A stretch of DNA of 64,000 nt from Psoroptes ovis (GCA_002943765.1 PQWQ01000002.1:992001-1056000), one strand, 5' to 3'. Positions 34,801-46,292 are shown, counted from the stretch's first letter. Notes: generated from the letters alone by a model not told the origin. Numbers and translations: made by a program.

Positions 34801-37800
34801 TTTGAATTATTCAGGAAAAAACATAGACTGAAATTGAAAGATTGAAATGAAAATTTCAAACATTTCGCATCATTTTTTCTATCTTCTTTTCTCAAAGATT
34901 TTGATTCACAATTTAGACATTCAGACATACATTCATTTTCGTAAATATAAGAATAAATAAATAAATAAATAAATGAAAATGTTTTTATAAAGCGAATCAA
35001 TCAAATAGAGAAAGAAGCAAAAAATGAAACAGCAGCAGCAGCAAACATCAAATGAAATTGTTCAACATCAAACACCAACTACAACAACAACATTAAATGA
35101 ATAACTTTTCCATTTTCAATTATTATTATTATTATGATCATCATTATCTGCTGTCATGTGATTATGAAAATGAATGAATGGGGAAAAAAACAAGAGAGCA
35201 AAAAAAAAAATAAATAAATAAATAAAACTTTTTTTCATGCATCCATTCCTTATGCATTGTTTATCGGAAATTGTCATATATTAATTTTATTTTGTCTATT
35301 TTTTATCGTTTTTTCATTCATTCATTCATTCATTTTTCTTCAAAAACAATTTCAGATCAATGATTCTGTTGGAAATTCGTGGCCTTGGATTTATTTCATA
35401 AGCCTTATAATTTTAGGTTCATTTTTTGTTATGAATCTTGTTTTGGGTGTGCTTAGCGGGTAAGTTTTTTCGCTGTTTTGATGTTTTTGGTTGTTTCATA
35501 TTTAAAGATTTTAATTTGGATAAAATTATCAATGTTGAAAAACAGTGAATTTTCTAAAGAAAGAGAAAAAGCTAAAGCACGTGGTGATTTTCATAAATTA
35601 CGAGAAAAACAACAAATCGAAGAAGATTTACGTGGTTATTTGGATTGGATTACACAAGCTGAAGATATTGACCCGGATGATAAAGATACGATTGATACCG
35701 GTGCTATTGCTGGTGCACCGAATGCAGTTGGTTCGGGTGCTGGTCGTAAGTTTTAAATGTTTTTCTATTTGACAAATTTGAGAAATAATTTTGACAGAAA
35801 AGAAAAATTCGAATGCTAAAGAAAACAAAAGTTTTCTCGATTAGAAATTTTGAATTTTTTTTTTTGGTCCAAAAAAAAATTCAACTTTAAATCCATATTT
35901 TATCATGATTTTCGGCATTTTTCGCTGCATTCGCTACGCAAAGAAAATTTATGGAAATCAAATCAATTTTTCTTCATTTTTCATTAAAAAAAAAGAAAGA
36001 AAAATACATAAATGTATCGACATGATGATTTATTGTGCACATTTGATGGAAAACAAAGCAAAAAAATGGAAAAAAATGAAAATTTTTTCACATCATTTAA
36101 CACAGATTTCAATTTCTATCTGCATTCATTTATTTTATTTTCATATTTTCATTTTTTATTCGATTCGTCTCAAAATTTTTCCTTTATTTTTTTCTCTATT
36201 TTTTCTTAGAAGAATTAAATGAAGAAAATCGTCTCGAAGATGAAAATGATAATCAAGAAAAGCAGCCATCATATTGGACAATGAAAAAGTTTGTATATTG
36301 TTTAATACAAATGAAATTTTTAGAATGCAAATTTTGAATTCAAAATAATTGATTTTTAATTTTAAAATTATATTTTTTTCAATTTGAAACAATGGTAATT
36401 AGAAATCAATTATCACGTATCAATCGTCGTATGCGTCGTCAATGTCGTAAAATATGTAAATCACAAGCATTATATTGGACAATTATTGTATTAGTTTTTT
36501 TGAATACGCTTACATTAGCATCTGAACATTATAATCAACCACAATGGTTAGATGATTTTCAAGAAGTGGCCAATGTTGTATTTGTTACATTGTTTTTATT
36601 AGAAATGTTATTGAAAATGTATTCATTAGGATTGAAAGGTTATTTTTTTTCATTATTCAATCGTTTTGATTGTTTTGTTGTTATCAGTTCTATATTGGAA
36701 TCAATATTAACATATTCAGGTAATTTGAAAAATTTGATTGATTGAAAATTTCATTGATAGGAATGAATATAATACAATGATTCAATTCAATCATTATTTT
36801 TCAGATTTAATGCCACCATTAGGCGTATCTGTACTTCGTTGTGTACGACTGTTGCGTATATTCAAAGTAACAAAGTAAGTTCATAGTAAAAATTAATTTC
36901 ATTCAACTCTAAGTACATTCTATTGAATTGTGATGCTAATAATTTCTGTTTTTACATTGTTTCCATCCTTCGAAAAAATACAGATATTGGCTATCGTTAC
37001 GTAATCTAGTCGCATCATTAATCAATTCGATGCGTGCAATTGCATCATTATTATTGCTATTGTTCCTGTTTATTGTGATTTTTTCATTATTAGGAATGCA
37101 AGTATTCGGCGGAAAATTTAATTTCCCCGAACAAAAACCTCGTCATAATTTTGATTCATTTTGGCAATCATTATTGACCGTATTTCAAATATTGACCGGT
37201 GAAGATTGGAATGTTGTCATGTATGATGGTATTAAAGCATATGGTGGTGTTTCGAAACCCGGAATATTAGCATGTGTTTATTTTATTATATTATTTATTT
37301 GTGGTAATTGTAAGTGATATTCACAGTCTTTTTTGAAGTTTTGGGAAAAATTATTGAATTTATAAAATTTTAAAATCCAAAGATATATTGCTCAACGTTT
37401 TCTTGGCCATTGCTGTCGATAATTTAGCTGATGCTGAAAGTTTAACAATTGAAAAAGAAGAAGATGAAGATGAAGAAGGTATGGAAATTATGACACCGGA
37501 AGAATTGGCCAAACGTGAAGAAGAAGAGCGTAAATTACGAAGAAGATTACGTCGAAAACGGCGTAAGCAGAAAAAAATGCGATTAAAAAAAATTCTACAA
37601 CAACAGCAGCAACAACAACAAAAAGAAACAACAAATGAAGAGCTTAGTACAGATAATAATAACAATAATAATAATGATGATAATGATAATAAGACAATTG
37701 ATTCCAAATCTGTGGATAATAAACAGTTGAATGATGAAAATAATAACATAAATAATGATAATGAGAATGATCAAAAAAATAAAAAATTCAATGAAAATGA

Positions 37801-40800
37801 TGATGAAGGAATAGATGATGATGAAGATGATGATGATTTAGATGATGAAGAAGATGATGACGACGACGACGATGATGATTATGATGATTCAGATGATGAT
37901 GATGAAATTGGAGAAAATTTGGTGGGCGAAGGCGATATCGATGATGATGAAGATGAAAAACAAAATCATTTACAAATCGGTGCAAGACCTAAACGTTTGT
38001 CAGAGATTAATATTGCCAAAAAAATTCCACCAATACCAAAATCAAGTTCATTTTTTATATTTTCACATACAAATAGGTATATAGTTGCTTTTTTCCTCCG
38101 ATTATTTGATCAATAATAAATCTAATTCCATTAATTCAATTTTTTTTTCCAAACATTATTTGTCATTCACGATATTAGATTTCGTGTAGCATGTCATCGA
38201 TTTATCAATCATAATTATTTTGGTAATATGGTTTTAGTGTGTATCATAATTAGCAGTACAATGTTGGCAGCTGAAGATCCATTGAATGCTGCTTCATATC
38301 GTAATATTGTATGTTTTGTTTCACGAGAAAAATTTTATTCTATTTTTAAAATTTGAAATTTATTGAATTTTTTTTTCTTTGAATCGTTCATTCATTTCAT
38401 TTCATATTTCACAAACAGATTTTAAATTATTTTGATTATTTTTTCACCACAATATTTACGATCGAAATCTCGCTGAAAACAATTGCCTATGGTGTTATAT
38501 TGCATAAAGGAAGTTTTTGTCGAAGTTATTTTAATCTATTAGATATTTTAGTTGTTTGTTGTTCGTTGATTTCATTCTTTTTTTCGTAAGTTTCATTTTT
38601 CAGTACTTTGAATGATTAATTTTTTTTTGTCTTCAAAATAATTCAAATATTTTTTTTTCTTCTCCAAAAGGAATGGTACATTTTCTGTCATCAAAATTCT
38701 CCGAGTTTTACGTGTATTACGTCCACTTCGTGCCATTAATCGTGCCAAAGGATTAAAGGTATTTGAATAATTTAGGGAAAAAAAAGAGGAAAAATTTTGT
38801 TGAATTTTTTTGAAAAAATTTCATTCCATGAAATATGATGTGAGAGTGTGTTGTTCATTACAATTATTCATCTTATTAATTTATTTTATTTTATTTTTGA
38901 TTTTATTATGTTATATTAAACACATTTCATATTATTCCAAAACAATACACAAATTAGCATGTTGTATCCTGTGTAATTGTGGCCATTAAAACTATCGGTA
39001 ATATTATGTTGGTAGGTAGCGAATGAATAGCGGAGAAATTATGAAAATTTAACCCTTTTCCAAAATTATTTCTTTCAAATTAATTAATCATCATTCATTT
39101 ATTTATTTTATTTTCATTTATTTATCCATTTTTATATTTAATTTATTATTCATTTCGGTTCACTTTACCCTGATGATTGGCCAAAAAATTTTTACTTTTG
39201 TTTGGTTTGAATTATCATTGAAAACCTTATTTTTTCGTTGAAAAAACACACCCAAATATTTCGATGACATGGTATTAGGTGACATTTTTGCTAAATTTTA
39301 TGTTTGCTGCAATCGGATGTCAGCTATTCAAGGTAAACAAAATTAATCATTCAATGTGAATCTTGATTACAAACATTTGAAACAGTTAGATTCAAATTTT
39401 TTTTCATTTTCATTTGACTTTGCTTGGAGTTTTCCGCTTTTTTTCACTTTTCAAGCATGTGCTTCACACCTAATACAAAACAATCATAATTTTCACCATT
39501 TTTGTTCAATCAAATTCAAGTGTTGTGTGCGTGTGTGTGTGTTTGTCGGCATGATTAAATTTCAAACAAAATATCAAGTGTATAATCACCAAGTGTGTCT
39601 ATTGTATTTGTATTTAATTTCATTTGAAAATTCATCGCTTTTCTAATCTCACATTTGCTTTTCTCTATTTTCTTCCTATCCATAACCCATCTTTTCACTA
39701 CCTTCATATGAAAATTTTTCAAAAATAAAATTTAAAAAATTATGAAACGTTTTCATCAAATAAAATCAATCATAATTGTCACACTGTAATTTATCATCAA
39801 TGAAATTCTTTTCTCTTTTCTGCACTTGAAATCGATTTTTTTTTTTTGAATACATTTTGTGCATCTGTATCTGTGTTTGTATGATTTTTTTGTGATTTTA
39901 TAAATGTATTTTATGATCTATGAAAATGATTGATGAAATTATTGTGATAAGCTTGTTGTTAAATCAGTATTGGTTGCCATCAAAATGATTGGACAAATTT
40001 TGATGGTCACATATTTACTACAATTTATGTTTGCCGTCGTAGCTGTACAGCTATTCAAGGTAATATATGTTCAATTTGAATTTTATTTTATCTCATTTGT
40101 CGTTAAAACAATCATTTTGACACTGGTATGATCATTTTTAGAAATAAATACACTATTTAAAGTAATTGAAACTTGTTGAAATGCTTCATTCTTTTTTTCA
40201 TAATTAATCATTTAATATGTTGCATTTGCATTCAAAGTATCATAATTTTCCATAAAAAGTCCAAATCATGCTCATTTTACACTCACGGATTTTTAATTCA
40301 AAATGAAATTAATCTTATTTTTATATTTTCTTCATCAAAAAATTCATGAATTAAACAAAATTCATCACCCAGGGAACATTATTTGAATGTACAGATATTT
40401 CCAAAAGTGTTGAAGAAGAATGCAGGTAAATATACCAAGTCAAGTGATTGTTCATAATTCAATTGAATTAATTTTTGTCAAAAAATAAAATGAAAATCAG
40501 AGGATATTTCATCAAATATGATGATGAAGGAAATCCTGAAATTGCTGAACGTGTTTGGGAACGGAATAAATTTCATTTTGATGATATTGGTGCAGCAATG
40601 TTGACTTTGTGCACTGTTTCAACGTTTGAAGGATGGCCAGAGTAAATTTTCAATGAATTTCTGTCTCAAATATGGAATTTAATTCAATAATTTTCTTTTT
40701 CTAATGAATTCAAAGTTTATTACATAAATCTATCGATTCACATGCTGAAAATTATGGCCCTGTCTACAATAATCGTCCATATGTTGCTATATTTTATATT

Positions 40801-43800
40801 ATTTATATTATTGTGATTGCATTTTTTATGGTAAACATTTTCGTCGGTTTTGTGATTGTTACATTTCAAAATGAAGGTGAACAAGAATATAAAAATTGTG
40901 AATTGGATAAAAATCAAAGAAATTGCATTGAATTCGCACTGAAAGCCAGACCTGTACGACGCTATATTCCCAAAGGTATTTACATAATTCTATTGCCCGT
41001 ATTGTTTATCCATTGTAATAAATTTAATGAATCAATTTATATGATTTAGCACGTGTACAATACAAAGTTTGGTGGCTAGTCACATCACATTATTTTGAAT
41101 ATTTGATATTTGCAATGATTTTGCTGAATACGATTACTTTAGCAATGCGGGTATGATGCTATTTGATTTAAAATTTCTTTAATTTAGAATGTCATTTATT
41201 TAATTCTTTTACGATTTCTATTTTAAAAACTCAAATCCGACCAGTATAATAATCAACCAGAAACATATTCATATGTTTTAAACATATTGAATATTATCTT
41301 CACTGCATTATTTACAGTAGAATTTGTGCTGAAATTGTTTGCATTTCGATTTAAGGTGAAGCCAACATTTTTAAATTTTTTTTATATGCTCTTATATGAA
41401 TTGAAAAAATCTTTTTTTTCACAATCCTTATCAGAATTATTTCGGTGATCCTTGGAATTGTTTCGATTTTTTTATCGTATTAGGAAGTTTAATCGATATT
41501 GTTTTCGAACAAATCAATGTAATGATTATTATTTTCATTATTTCATTTTCCAATTTAAGATTTTTTTTTCATTTAAAAATTAAATTTTACAGCCAAGTGA
41601 ATCGAAAGGAAAAGCCACTGTTCGGCCAACATTTTTACGTTTATTTCGTGTAATGCGTTTAGTTAAATTATTAAGTCGTGGTGAAGGTATTCGTACATTG
41701 TTGTGGACATTTTTGAAATCATTTCAAGTATGTATCTTTAATGTATTTTAAGTTTTATTATTATTTTATTTCCGAAAATTTATCAATTATTTTCCCCGAT
41801 AAAAAAAGGCTTTACCATATGTAGCATTATTGATTTTGATGCTATTCTTTATTTATGCTGTCATTGGTATGCAAGTGTTCGGGAAAATCGGTTTAGATGA
41901 TGAAACAAGTATTACTCGTAATAATAATTTTCAATCATTTTTTCAAGCATTATTAGTATTATTTCGTTCGGCAACCGGTGAAGCATGGCAAGAAATAATG
42001 ATGGATTGTTCGGATAAAAAATATGTAAAATGTGATCCACGTTCTGATGAAGGTTCAAAAGAAAGTAATGCAAACTGTGGATCAATGTTGGCCATACCAT
42101 ATTTTATTTCATTTTATATATTATGTTCATTTTTGATTATTAACTTATTCGTTGCTGTCATTATGGATAATTTTGATTATTTGACTCGTGATTGGTCAAT
42201 ACTTGGTCCACATCATTTAGATGAATTTGTTCGTTTATGGTCTGAGTATGATCCTGACGCTAAAGGACGTATCAAACATTTAGATGTTGTAACATTATTG
42301 CGGAAAATATCACCACCATTAGGCTTTGGTAAACTTTGCCCGCATAGAGTTGCATGCAAGCGTTTAGTGTCTATGAATATGCCGTTGAATAGTGATGGTA
42401 CAGTCATGTTTAATGCTACTTTATTCGCGATTGTTCGTACGGCATTAAAAATCAAAACCGATGGCAATATTGATGAAGCCAATGAGGAGCTGCGTGCAGT
42501 CATACGCAAAATATGGAAACGAACTAGTTCCAAACTATTGGATCAAGTTGTACCGCCAGCAACTGATGATGAAGTTACAGTTGGAAAATTTTATGCTACA
42601 TTCTTAATTCAAGATTATTTCCGTCGTTTTAAAAAGAAAAAAGAAGAACGTGAACGAATGAATAATCGTGATCTAGAGGATACGGTTGCATTACAAGCTG
42701 GACTGCGTAGTCTACATGAATTCGGTCCGGAAATTCGTCGTGCAGTATCCGGAAATTTGGACGAGGATAGCTTTGAAAATGGACCCGATTGGGAGCCGAT
42801 GCATCGTCGTAATCATACATTATTCGGTAATGTTTGGTCACAATTGTCGACTGTCAAACTGCGAAAAGCACCAGCAACATTTCATCAAAGTGATGGCAAA
42901 GATGATCATGAATTTGTATTTTCACGAGGTAAATTCTAAATTCAATATTCATTTGTCAAATGTGAAAATGTTCATTCAAATTTGAATTTTCTCAAAATCT
43001 CCCATATTCATAGTTCAATCTAGTCGTCAACCACCACGTAATGAAAAGTAAGTAATTTTGGCTTTTGTTATTCTAATAGATTATATTAGATGAGTGTTTT
43101 ATTATTTGGCTTCGTTTTCATGATTTCATTTGTTGATTTGTTTGTTTTTTTGTGTTCATAATTTATTATTTGGTTTTTTTGCTACGATTCTCATTTGATT
43201 TTCTTGAATAGATTAATTGATTTGTTTGATTGCTTTGTTTTGATATCTTAATTTGTTTTGTTTGGTTTATTTTTCGATTCAATTACAAATTTTCCATTTC
43301 AATATTTTATCATTTTTTTTCATTTCATTCAATATTTGATTTCAATAATAATAATGCTGCTGCCTGCTGTGTTTTTTAATAATGCTTGCCATTTTTTTTC
43401 TTTTGTACAATTTTTTTTTTATTTGCACGCTATGAATAAACACATTTATATTTAAAAAAAAAATACCGATCAATAAATTCAAATAAACAGTGAAATTGAT
43501 AATTATCGGATTAAAATGACGGATATTGATCGTAAAAATGATGAAAAAATTTATTATGATACCAATTATGGTCAGATATTCAATAATGATCCACAGCAAC
43601 AACAACAAATTGAATCAATTAATTTTACATTCAATCAACATCGAAAACAATGGAGACAAATTGATCAGCAACAACAACAACAACAACAACAGCTAAATGA
43701 ACAACGTTCACATTCATCATTATTACCAATGCCTAATTGTTATTATTATTTTAATAATAATAATAATGATAATAACAATTATCATCGACATTATCATCAT

Positions 43801-46292
43801 CATCATTATCATTATAATAATCGTCCATATTATGGTATTAATAACTACAATAATATCAATAATGTTTATTATTATTACTATTATCATCATTTGAATAGTA
43901 ACAATAGCAATAATAATAATAATAATAATTGTGATATAAATCAAAATTCAAATTGTTATTATTATCCAACATATCAACATTATTTTCCATCAACATCAAC
44001 ATCAGCAATTGTTGTGCCTTCGATTTACGTTCAAAATAATGATAATAATGATGATGATAATACTATTAACAATAATAATAATAATAGCATTGAAAATGAT
44101 GCAACAATCACTACAACAGAATTAATTACTGAAAGTATTGATAATAATAACAATAATAATATTGATGAATATGATAATTCATCAAATCCATTGATATTAC
44201 CACCACCTTTATTTCGTAATCAATCATCAACATCATTATCGTTGCAATCATTTCCGATTCAACAACCGCAACAACAACATCAGGAACAAGAACATGCAAA
44301 ATTATCTCATCAATATTCATCATCGAATACTTTGCTTCGGTATTGAAGTCTGTTTTCATTTTTTCATTTGTTTTTGGTTTCAGCATGTTTCATTCTTTAT
44401 TTTTGTTTATCGCATGAATTATACATATTTGATTGAAGGTTTTTGATCTTGAAAATTTTTATTTTGTTTGTAAATAATTTTTTTTTATTTTTGAATCTTC
44501 GATCTCAAACACATTGAATTTTACTGTGATTATTGTTTCGTTATTTTTAAAAAAAATTTTCCAATATCCTCTATTTTTTGTTTCCGGAAAATTTAAATTT
44601 ACACTTCAAAAAACAAAGTTATGAAACATCTCAATTAGAAATGAAAACAATTGATATTAATAATAATAATAATATCAATGATGATGATTATAATGAGCTA
44701 AAACAGCGGCCACAACCTCTGCAACCACCGTATATTGTCGTTGATATGCATCCAGCTTCATCATCATCTCAATCAACATCATTGGAAAATATTATCGATA
44801 ATAATAATGGAAATAATGATAATAAATCACCGATAGACATTTGTTCATTGAATGTATTGAATGAAATGATTAAAAATAATGATTCGGATGATAATTTTGA
44901 CATTGATGATAAATACCATAATAATAATCATCAAATGAATGATGGTTTAGTACGAAAATTATCGAATTCATCGATTAGACGTCGATTATCGAGTTGTTTG
45001 CGTAAACAGGATAGTCATGAATATCCAATATTGAATTTCAATGTAAATGATCAAAATAGTGTTTTCAATGATGATGATGATGATCATGAAGATATTGATA
45101 ATAATCGATCATCATCAACAAAATCACCATCACCAATTTCATTACCTCTCAAACAAGAACGAAAGAGGAGTTGGTATAGACGAGCGAGTAAAATTTTAAC
45201 GAATAATAATACCAGACAAAGATCAGTAAGTGTAGATCAAGGAAGGAAACGGAAAAAATTTTCATCATCATCAATATCAGCATCAACATCGATGGCTCCC
45301 GAAACAAATAATGATTTAGCTAAAATCATAATGTCACCTGGAAAATGTCGTTATTCATTTTCGATTGGTGATGCTTCTGCATCTAGAATAGATACGAAAG
45401 ATGCTTTGAATATTATACAACGAAGATATCAATATCCGAATCAGATACAATCACAACAACAGCAGCAACAAAGAAATCGTCAAATGGAAATATCATCATT
45501 GCTAGCTAATGCTTCAAAACGCTTTTTAACTGCTTCATTTAATGATCTTATGACTACATCATCATCAGTGCCTTACTATTCATCATCTTCATCTGCATCA
45601 TCAATTTTTTTAATGTCAAAGAATGTTCAACAACGACAACAGGAACAGGAACAAAATAGATTGAAACTAATACAAAATGAACAACGACAAAATCTATCGT
45701 CTTCGTGTCGTTGTTGTTCATGTTCATCGCAATCACCATTACAGTCATCATCTTTCTCGACAATAATCGAAGCAAAAAAACCAAATAATATTGTACATTC
45801 TGATAGTAGTTTAGCATTAATCAATAATATTACTGATACTAATAATAATAACAAAAATAATAGCAATAATAGGCAAACATTGCAGCGTACAATTAGTGGT
45901 GGTCCTGAAATAAATAATCGATCGAATAAAAAGGATCAAAATAATAAAACAACAAAATCATTAGGTGCTGTCGATGCATTAGTCGATCGTATATTACGTG
46001 AAGAAGGTCTTGGTAATTATATTGATTCAAATGTTATACGTGCAGCACAACGTGAATTGGCTGAAGCTTGTGATTTAACCCCCGAAGGTAATCAATTATA
46101 TTAATTTCATGATTGATTTAACATTTTCGTGGAGAGAAAAAACTTTGATTTTATATCATATTTTTTTCTTTTCGATTTAATCATTTAGAAATGGATCGAG
46201 CTGCACAACGCTTAATACAGCTGGAACAAAGAGCACGAAACAATGCAAACAATATTGGAAATAATAATAATAATCAACAATCATCGAAATGA
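25202..46292 (+). CDS. Ca-alpha1D: L-type (Cav1) voltage-gated calcium channel alpha-1 subunit, 31 coding exons
   Basis: This is the pore-forming subunit of an L-type calcium channel in the plasma membrane, opening on depolarisation to admit Ca2+. The exons join in consistent phase to 8142 nt (2713 aa). All four six-helix domains are present, with voltage-sensor S4 segments (RAFRVLRPLRLVSGVPS in I, KILRVLRVLRPLRAINRAKG in III, LRLFRVMRLVKLLSRGEG in IV). The pore glutamates are EGWTD, GEDWN, FEGWP and GEAWQ, an intact EEEE filter. The beta-subunit site, an EF-hand, an IQ calmodulin site and a conserved distal C-terminal domain mark Cav1 rather than Cav2/3. The symbol is the Drosophila orthologue's. 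The protein is longer than usual because of low-complexity N-terminus, II-III loop and tail. Exon coordinates are given in the following entries. Confidence 0.95.
26186..26220. repeat. Perfect 13-bp inverted repeat in Cav1 intron 1
   Basis: CATTGTTTAATGA at 26186-26198 pairs exactly with 26208-26220 across a 9-nt loop; pairing continues imperfectly outward. Confidence 0.5.
26582..26661 (+). mobile_element. 80-bp palindromic mariner-type MITE, copy 3, in Cav1 intron 1
   Basis: Starts TCGGATTGTCCCATAAG and ends ATTGGACAACCTAA, flanked by TA at 26580-26581 and 26662-26663. It has the same 80-bp length and homologous centre as copy 2. The 5' arm has drifted, with about five mismatches to the 3' arm over 24 bp. 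Confidence 0.85.
27014..35459 (+). CDS. Ca-alpha1D: Cav1 exons 2-8: domain I (IS1-IS6 with pore)
   Basis: Exons: 27014-27119 (IS1, PFEWLILVTICLNCIALGVY), 27232-27371 (IS2 to start of IS3), 27618-27724 (IS3-S4), 33665-33817 (S5, LQVVLNSIIKAMVPLLHI), 33906-34078 (extracellular loop and pore helix), 34218-34244 (filter microexon) and 35356-35459 (IS6). Apart from the AT-AC intron 1, the introns are GT-AG. Phases are 0, 2, 1, 1, 0, 0, 2 after each exon. The loop has extra cysteines (MLCGGEYMCED, DPYVCREY). The residue before the filter glutamate is Asn (VTNEGWTD) where vertebrate channels have Met. I saw no splice alternative that would restore Met. Confidence 0.92.
30408..30490. mobile_element. 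83-bp palindromic mariner-type MITE, copy 4, in Cav1 intron 4
   Basis: Starts TTAGGCTGTCCGAAAAGTTC and ends TTTCCGGACAACCTAA, with TA at 30406-30407 and 30491-30492. The termini match copies 1-3, but the centre differs and it is 3 bp longer, so it is a diverged or sister subfamily. Confidence 0.8.
32534..33553 (-). CDS. Dual-specificity protein phosphatase (DUSP14-like), 339 aa, nested in Cav1 intron 4
   Basis: A single-exon gene. The longest frame begins with TTG at 33619; the first ATG is at 33553-33551 and gives MGNMCISPNY. The phosphatase domain spans residues about 150-290. The catalytic loop is HCMAGVSRS (Cys236, Arg242), and the conserved RPIRPN-like tail appears as RQPIRPNLSF. A probable general-acid aspartate lies in VPIEDD. 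The C-terminus (KFYRSRYPDLYELE) resembles the end of DUSP14/18-type atypical phosphatases. These enzymes dephosphorylate Tyr and Ser/Thr, often on MAP-kinase pathway proteins. The substrate here is unknown. The N-terminal MGN-x-C suggests possible myristoylation and palmitoylation. The 130-residue N-terminal extension is not recognised. Its 5' end lies about 110 nt from Cav1 exon 5 on the other strand. Confidence 0.88.
   Translation of the reverse strand: MGNMCISPNYEQSISTTETIIPINNKVVIDNQKYIKRTSNSSSSTIYSEINQKTYEFKNLNVKNLRCSNELLEHCLKHNQINDWLKLSSTSKFNQNPLFRDQAIQKTLITHKPIIQLKTNQLFTKKKIQQMRSNINRLPSDTALILMPPFSNLDMIVPGVYQTSTTGLIIENLIENHIRLIINATYEMPLFCHSNFISFRVPIEDDINETIQNYFDDVADLMEATRLLGFSSVIHCMAGVSRSAALILAYMIKYTTFTLYEAFLHVKSIRQPIRPNLSFIKQLIEYESRMNNGKKTIEIEQIQLEQYPQLKLYVPKFYRSRYPDLYELEIQRQLLSYQK
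34218..34244 (+). CDS. Ca-alpha1D: 27-nt microexon with the domain I selectivity-filter glutamate
   Basis: The bases between ATAATAG and GTGAGT encode EGWTDVLYD in phase 0. The exon is exactly nine codons. Its first residue is the filter glutamate of domain I. Flanking introns are 139 nt and 1111 nt. Skipping it would keep the frame but remove the filter residue. Confidence 0.9.
35546..35745 (+). CDS. Ca-alpha1D: Cav1 exon 9: I-II loop with the beta-subunit binding site (AID)
   Basis: Follows IS6 after a short intron: GEFSKEREKAKARGDFHKL, then QQIEEDLRGYLDWITQAED, which fits the alpha-interaction-domain pattern QQ-E-L-GY-WI-E that binds the cytoplasmic Cav beta subunit. The rest is a short acidic and Gly/Ala stretch. 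The exon ends in phase 1 at GTAAGT. Confidence 0.93.
36210..37309 (+). CDS. Ca-alpha1D: Cav1 exons 10-13: end of I-II loop and domain II
   Basis: Exons: 36210-36288, 36403-36719 (IIS1-S3), 36805-36874 (IIS4, LRCVRLLRIFKVTK) and 36984-37309 (S4-S5 linker, S5, pore, start of S6). The filter is TGEDWNVVMYDG. All introns are GT-AG and the phases close. The I-II loop is short, about 90 residues between IS6 and IIS1. Confidence 0.92.
37383..38076 (+). CDS. Ca-alpha1D: Cav1 exon 14: end of IIS6 and acidic II-III loop
   Basis: Begins YILLNVFLAIAVDNL, then ADAESLT, a hallmark of L-type channels. A basic Arg/Lys helix follows, then a Gln run, Asn-rich repeats and an aspartate-rich tract (about 37795-37965). 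It ends with IPKSSSFFIFSHTNR leading to IIIS1. The loop is about 210 residues. The repeat content suggests length variation between individuals. Confidence 0.92.
38179..40975 (+). CDS. Ca-alpha1D: Cav1 exons 15-22: domain III
   Basis: Exons: 38179-38308 (IIIS1), 38419-38585 (S2-S3), 38671-38758 (S4), 38958-39011 and 39279-39332 (S4-S5 linker and S5, cassette A), or 39952-40059 instead of both (cassette B), then 40373-40425, 40501-40641 (pore, STFEGWP) and 40716-40975 (S6 and III-IV linker, QNEGEQEYKNCELDKNQ). Every combination using A or B keeps the frame. The junction at 40641/40716 gives GWPD where vertebrates have GWPE. Confidence 0.92.
38958..39332 (+). CDS. Ca-alpha1D: Cav1 cassette A (exons 18 and 19): IIIS5, version A
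   Basis: Two 54-nt exons (38958-39011 and 39279-39332) encode HVVSCVIVAIKTIGNIML and VTFLLNFMFAAIGCQLFK, together 36 codons in phase 0. Their intron is 267 nt. This version is the closer match to other Cav1 channels in its first half. Confidence 0.9.
39952..40059 (+). CDS. Ca-alpha1D: Cav1 cassette B: alternative IIIS5 exon
   Basis: A single 108-nt exon after GTGATAAG and before GTAATA. It encodes LVVKSVLVAIKMIGQILM followed by VTYLLQFMFAVVAVQLFK, 36 codons in phase 0, aligned residue for residue with cassette A. It has the same start and end phase but no internal intron. Use of A and B together would duplicate S5, so mutually exclusive splicing is likely (inference). Confidence 0.85.
41050..41727 (+). 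CDS. Ca-alpha1D: Cav1 exons 23-26: domain IV, S1 to S5 linker
   Basis: Exons: 41050-41150 (IVS1, FEYLIFAMILLNTITLAM), 41245-41355 (IVS2), 41435-41518 (IVS3) and 41593-41727 (IVS3-S4 and S4, FLRLFRVMRLVKLLSRGEG). All are GT-AG with short introns; phases close at 0. No second copy of the IVS3 exon, which is duplicated in vertebrate Cav1 genes, was seen. Confidence 0.92.
41809..42928 (+). CDS. Ca-alpha1D: Cav1 exon 27: IVS5, pore, IVS6, EF-hand and IQ motif
   Basis: Starts ALPYVALLILMLFFIYAVIG (IVS5) after a run of A and AG. The pore is ATGEAWQEIM, and IVS6 is INLFVAVIMDNFDYL. The EF-hand (DEFVRLWSEYDPDAKGRI) follows. At about residue 1786 is the IQ calmodulin site (FLIQDYFRRFKKKK), used for Ca2+-dependent inactivation in the family. 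The exon ends in phase 1 at GTAAAT (42929). Confidence 0.93.
43014..46292 (+). CDS. Ca-alpha1D: Cav1 exons 28-31: long cytoplasmic C-terminal tail
   Basis: Exons: 43014-43047, 43491-44339, 44619-46087 and 46189-46292 (stop TGA 46290-46292). Joins restore Lys-Asn, Arg-Tyr and Glu codons in phase. About 800 residues are Asn/Gln/Ser/His-rich low complexity. The last 60 are conserved-looking: DALVDRILREEGLGNYI, then RELAEACDLTPEEMDRAA, similar to the distal C-terminal domain of vertebrate Cav1.2/1.3. The stop is followed by AT-rich 3' UTR. The start of exon 30 at 44619 rests on the phase match (CG + T = Arg) after CAAAG. Confidence 0.85.

Noticed and set aside
39968..40059. Shorter cassette B starting after AAATCAG
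   Set aside because: Gives 92 nt and breaks the frame; the acceptor at 39951 gives 108 nt and aligns over all 36 residues with cassette A.
43697..44386. ORFs on both strands overlapping the Cav1 tail
   Set aside because: They are repeat-driven shadows of the Asn/His-rich coding sequence in other frames.
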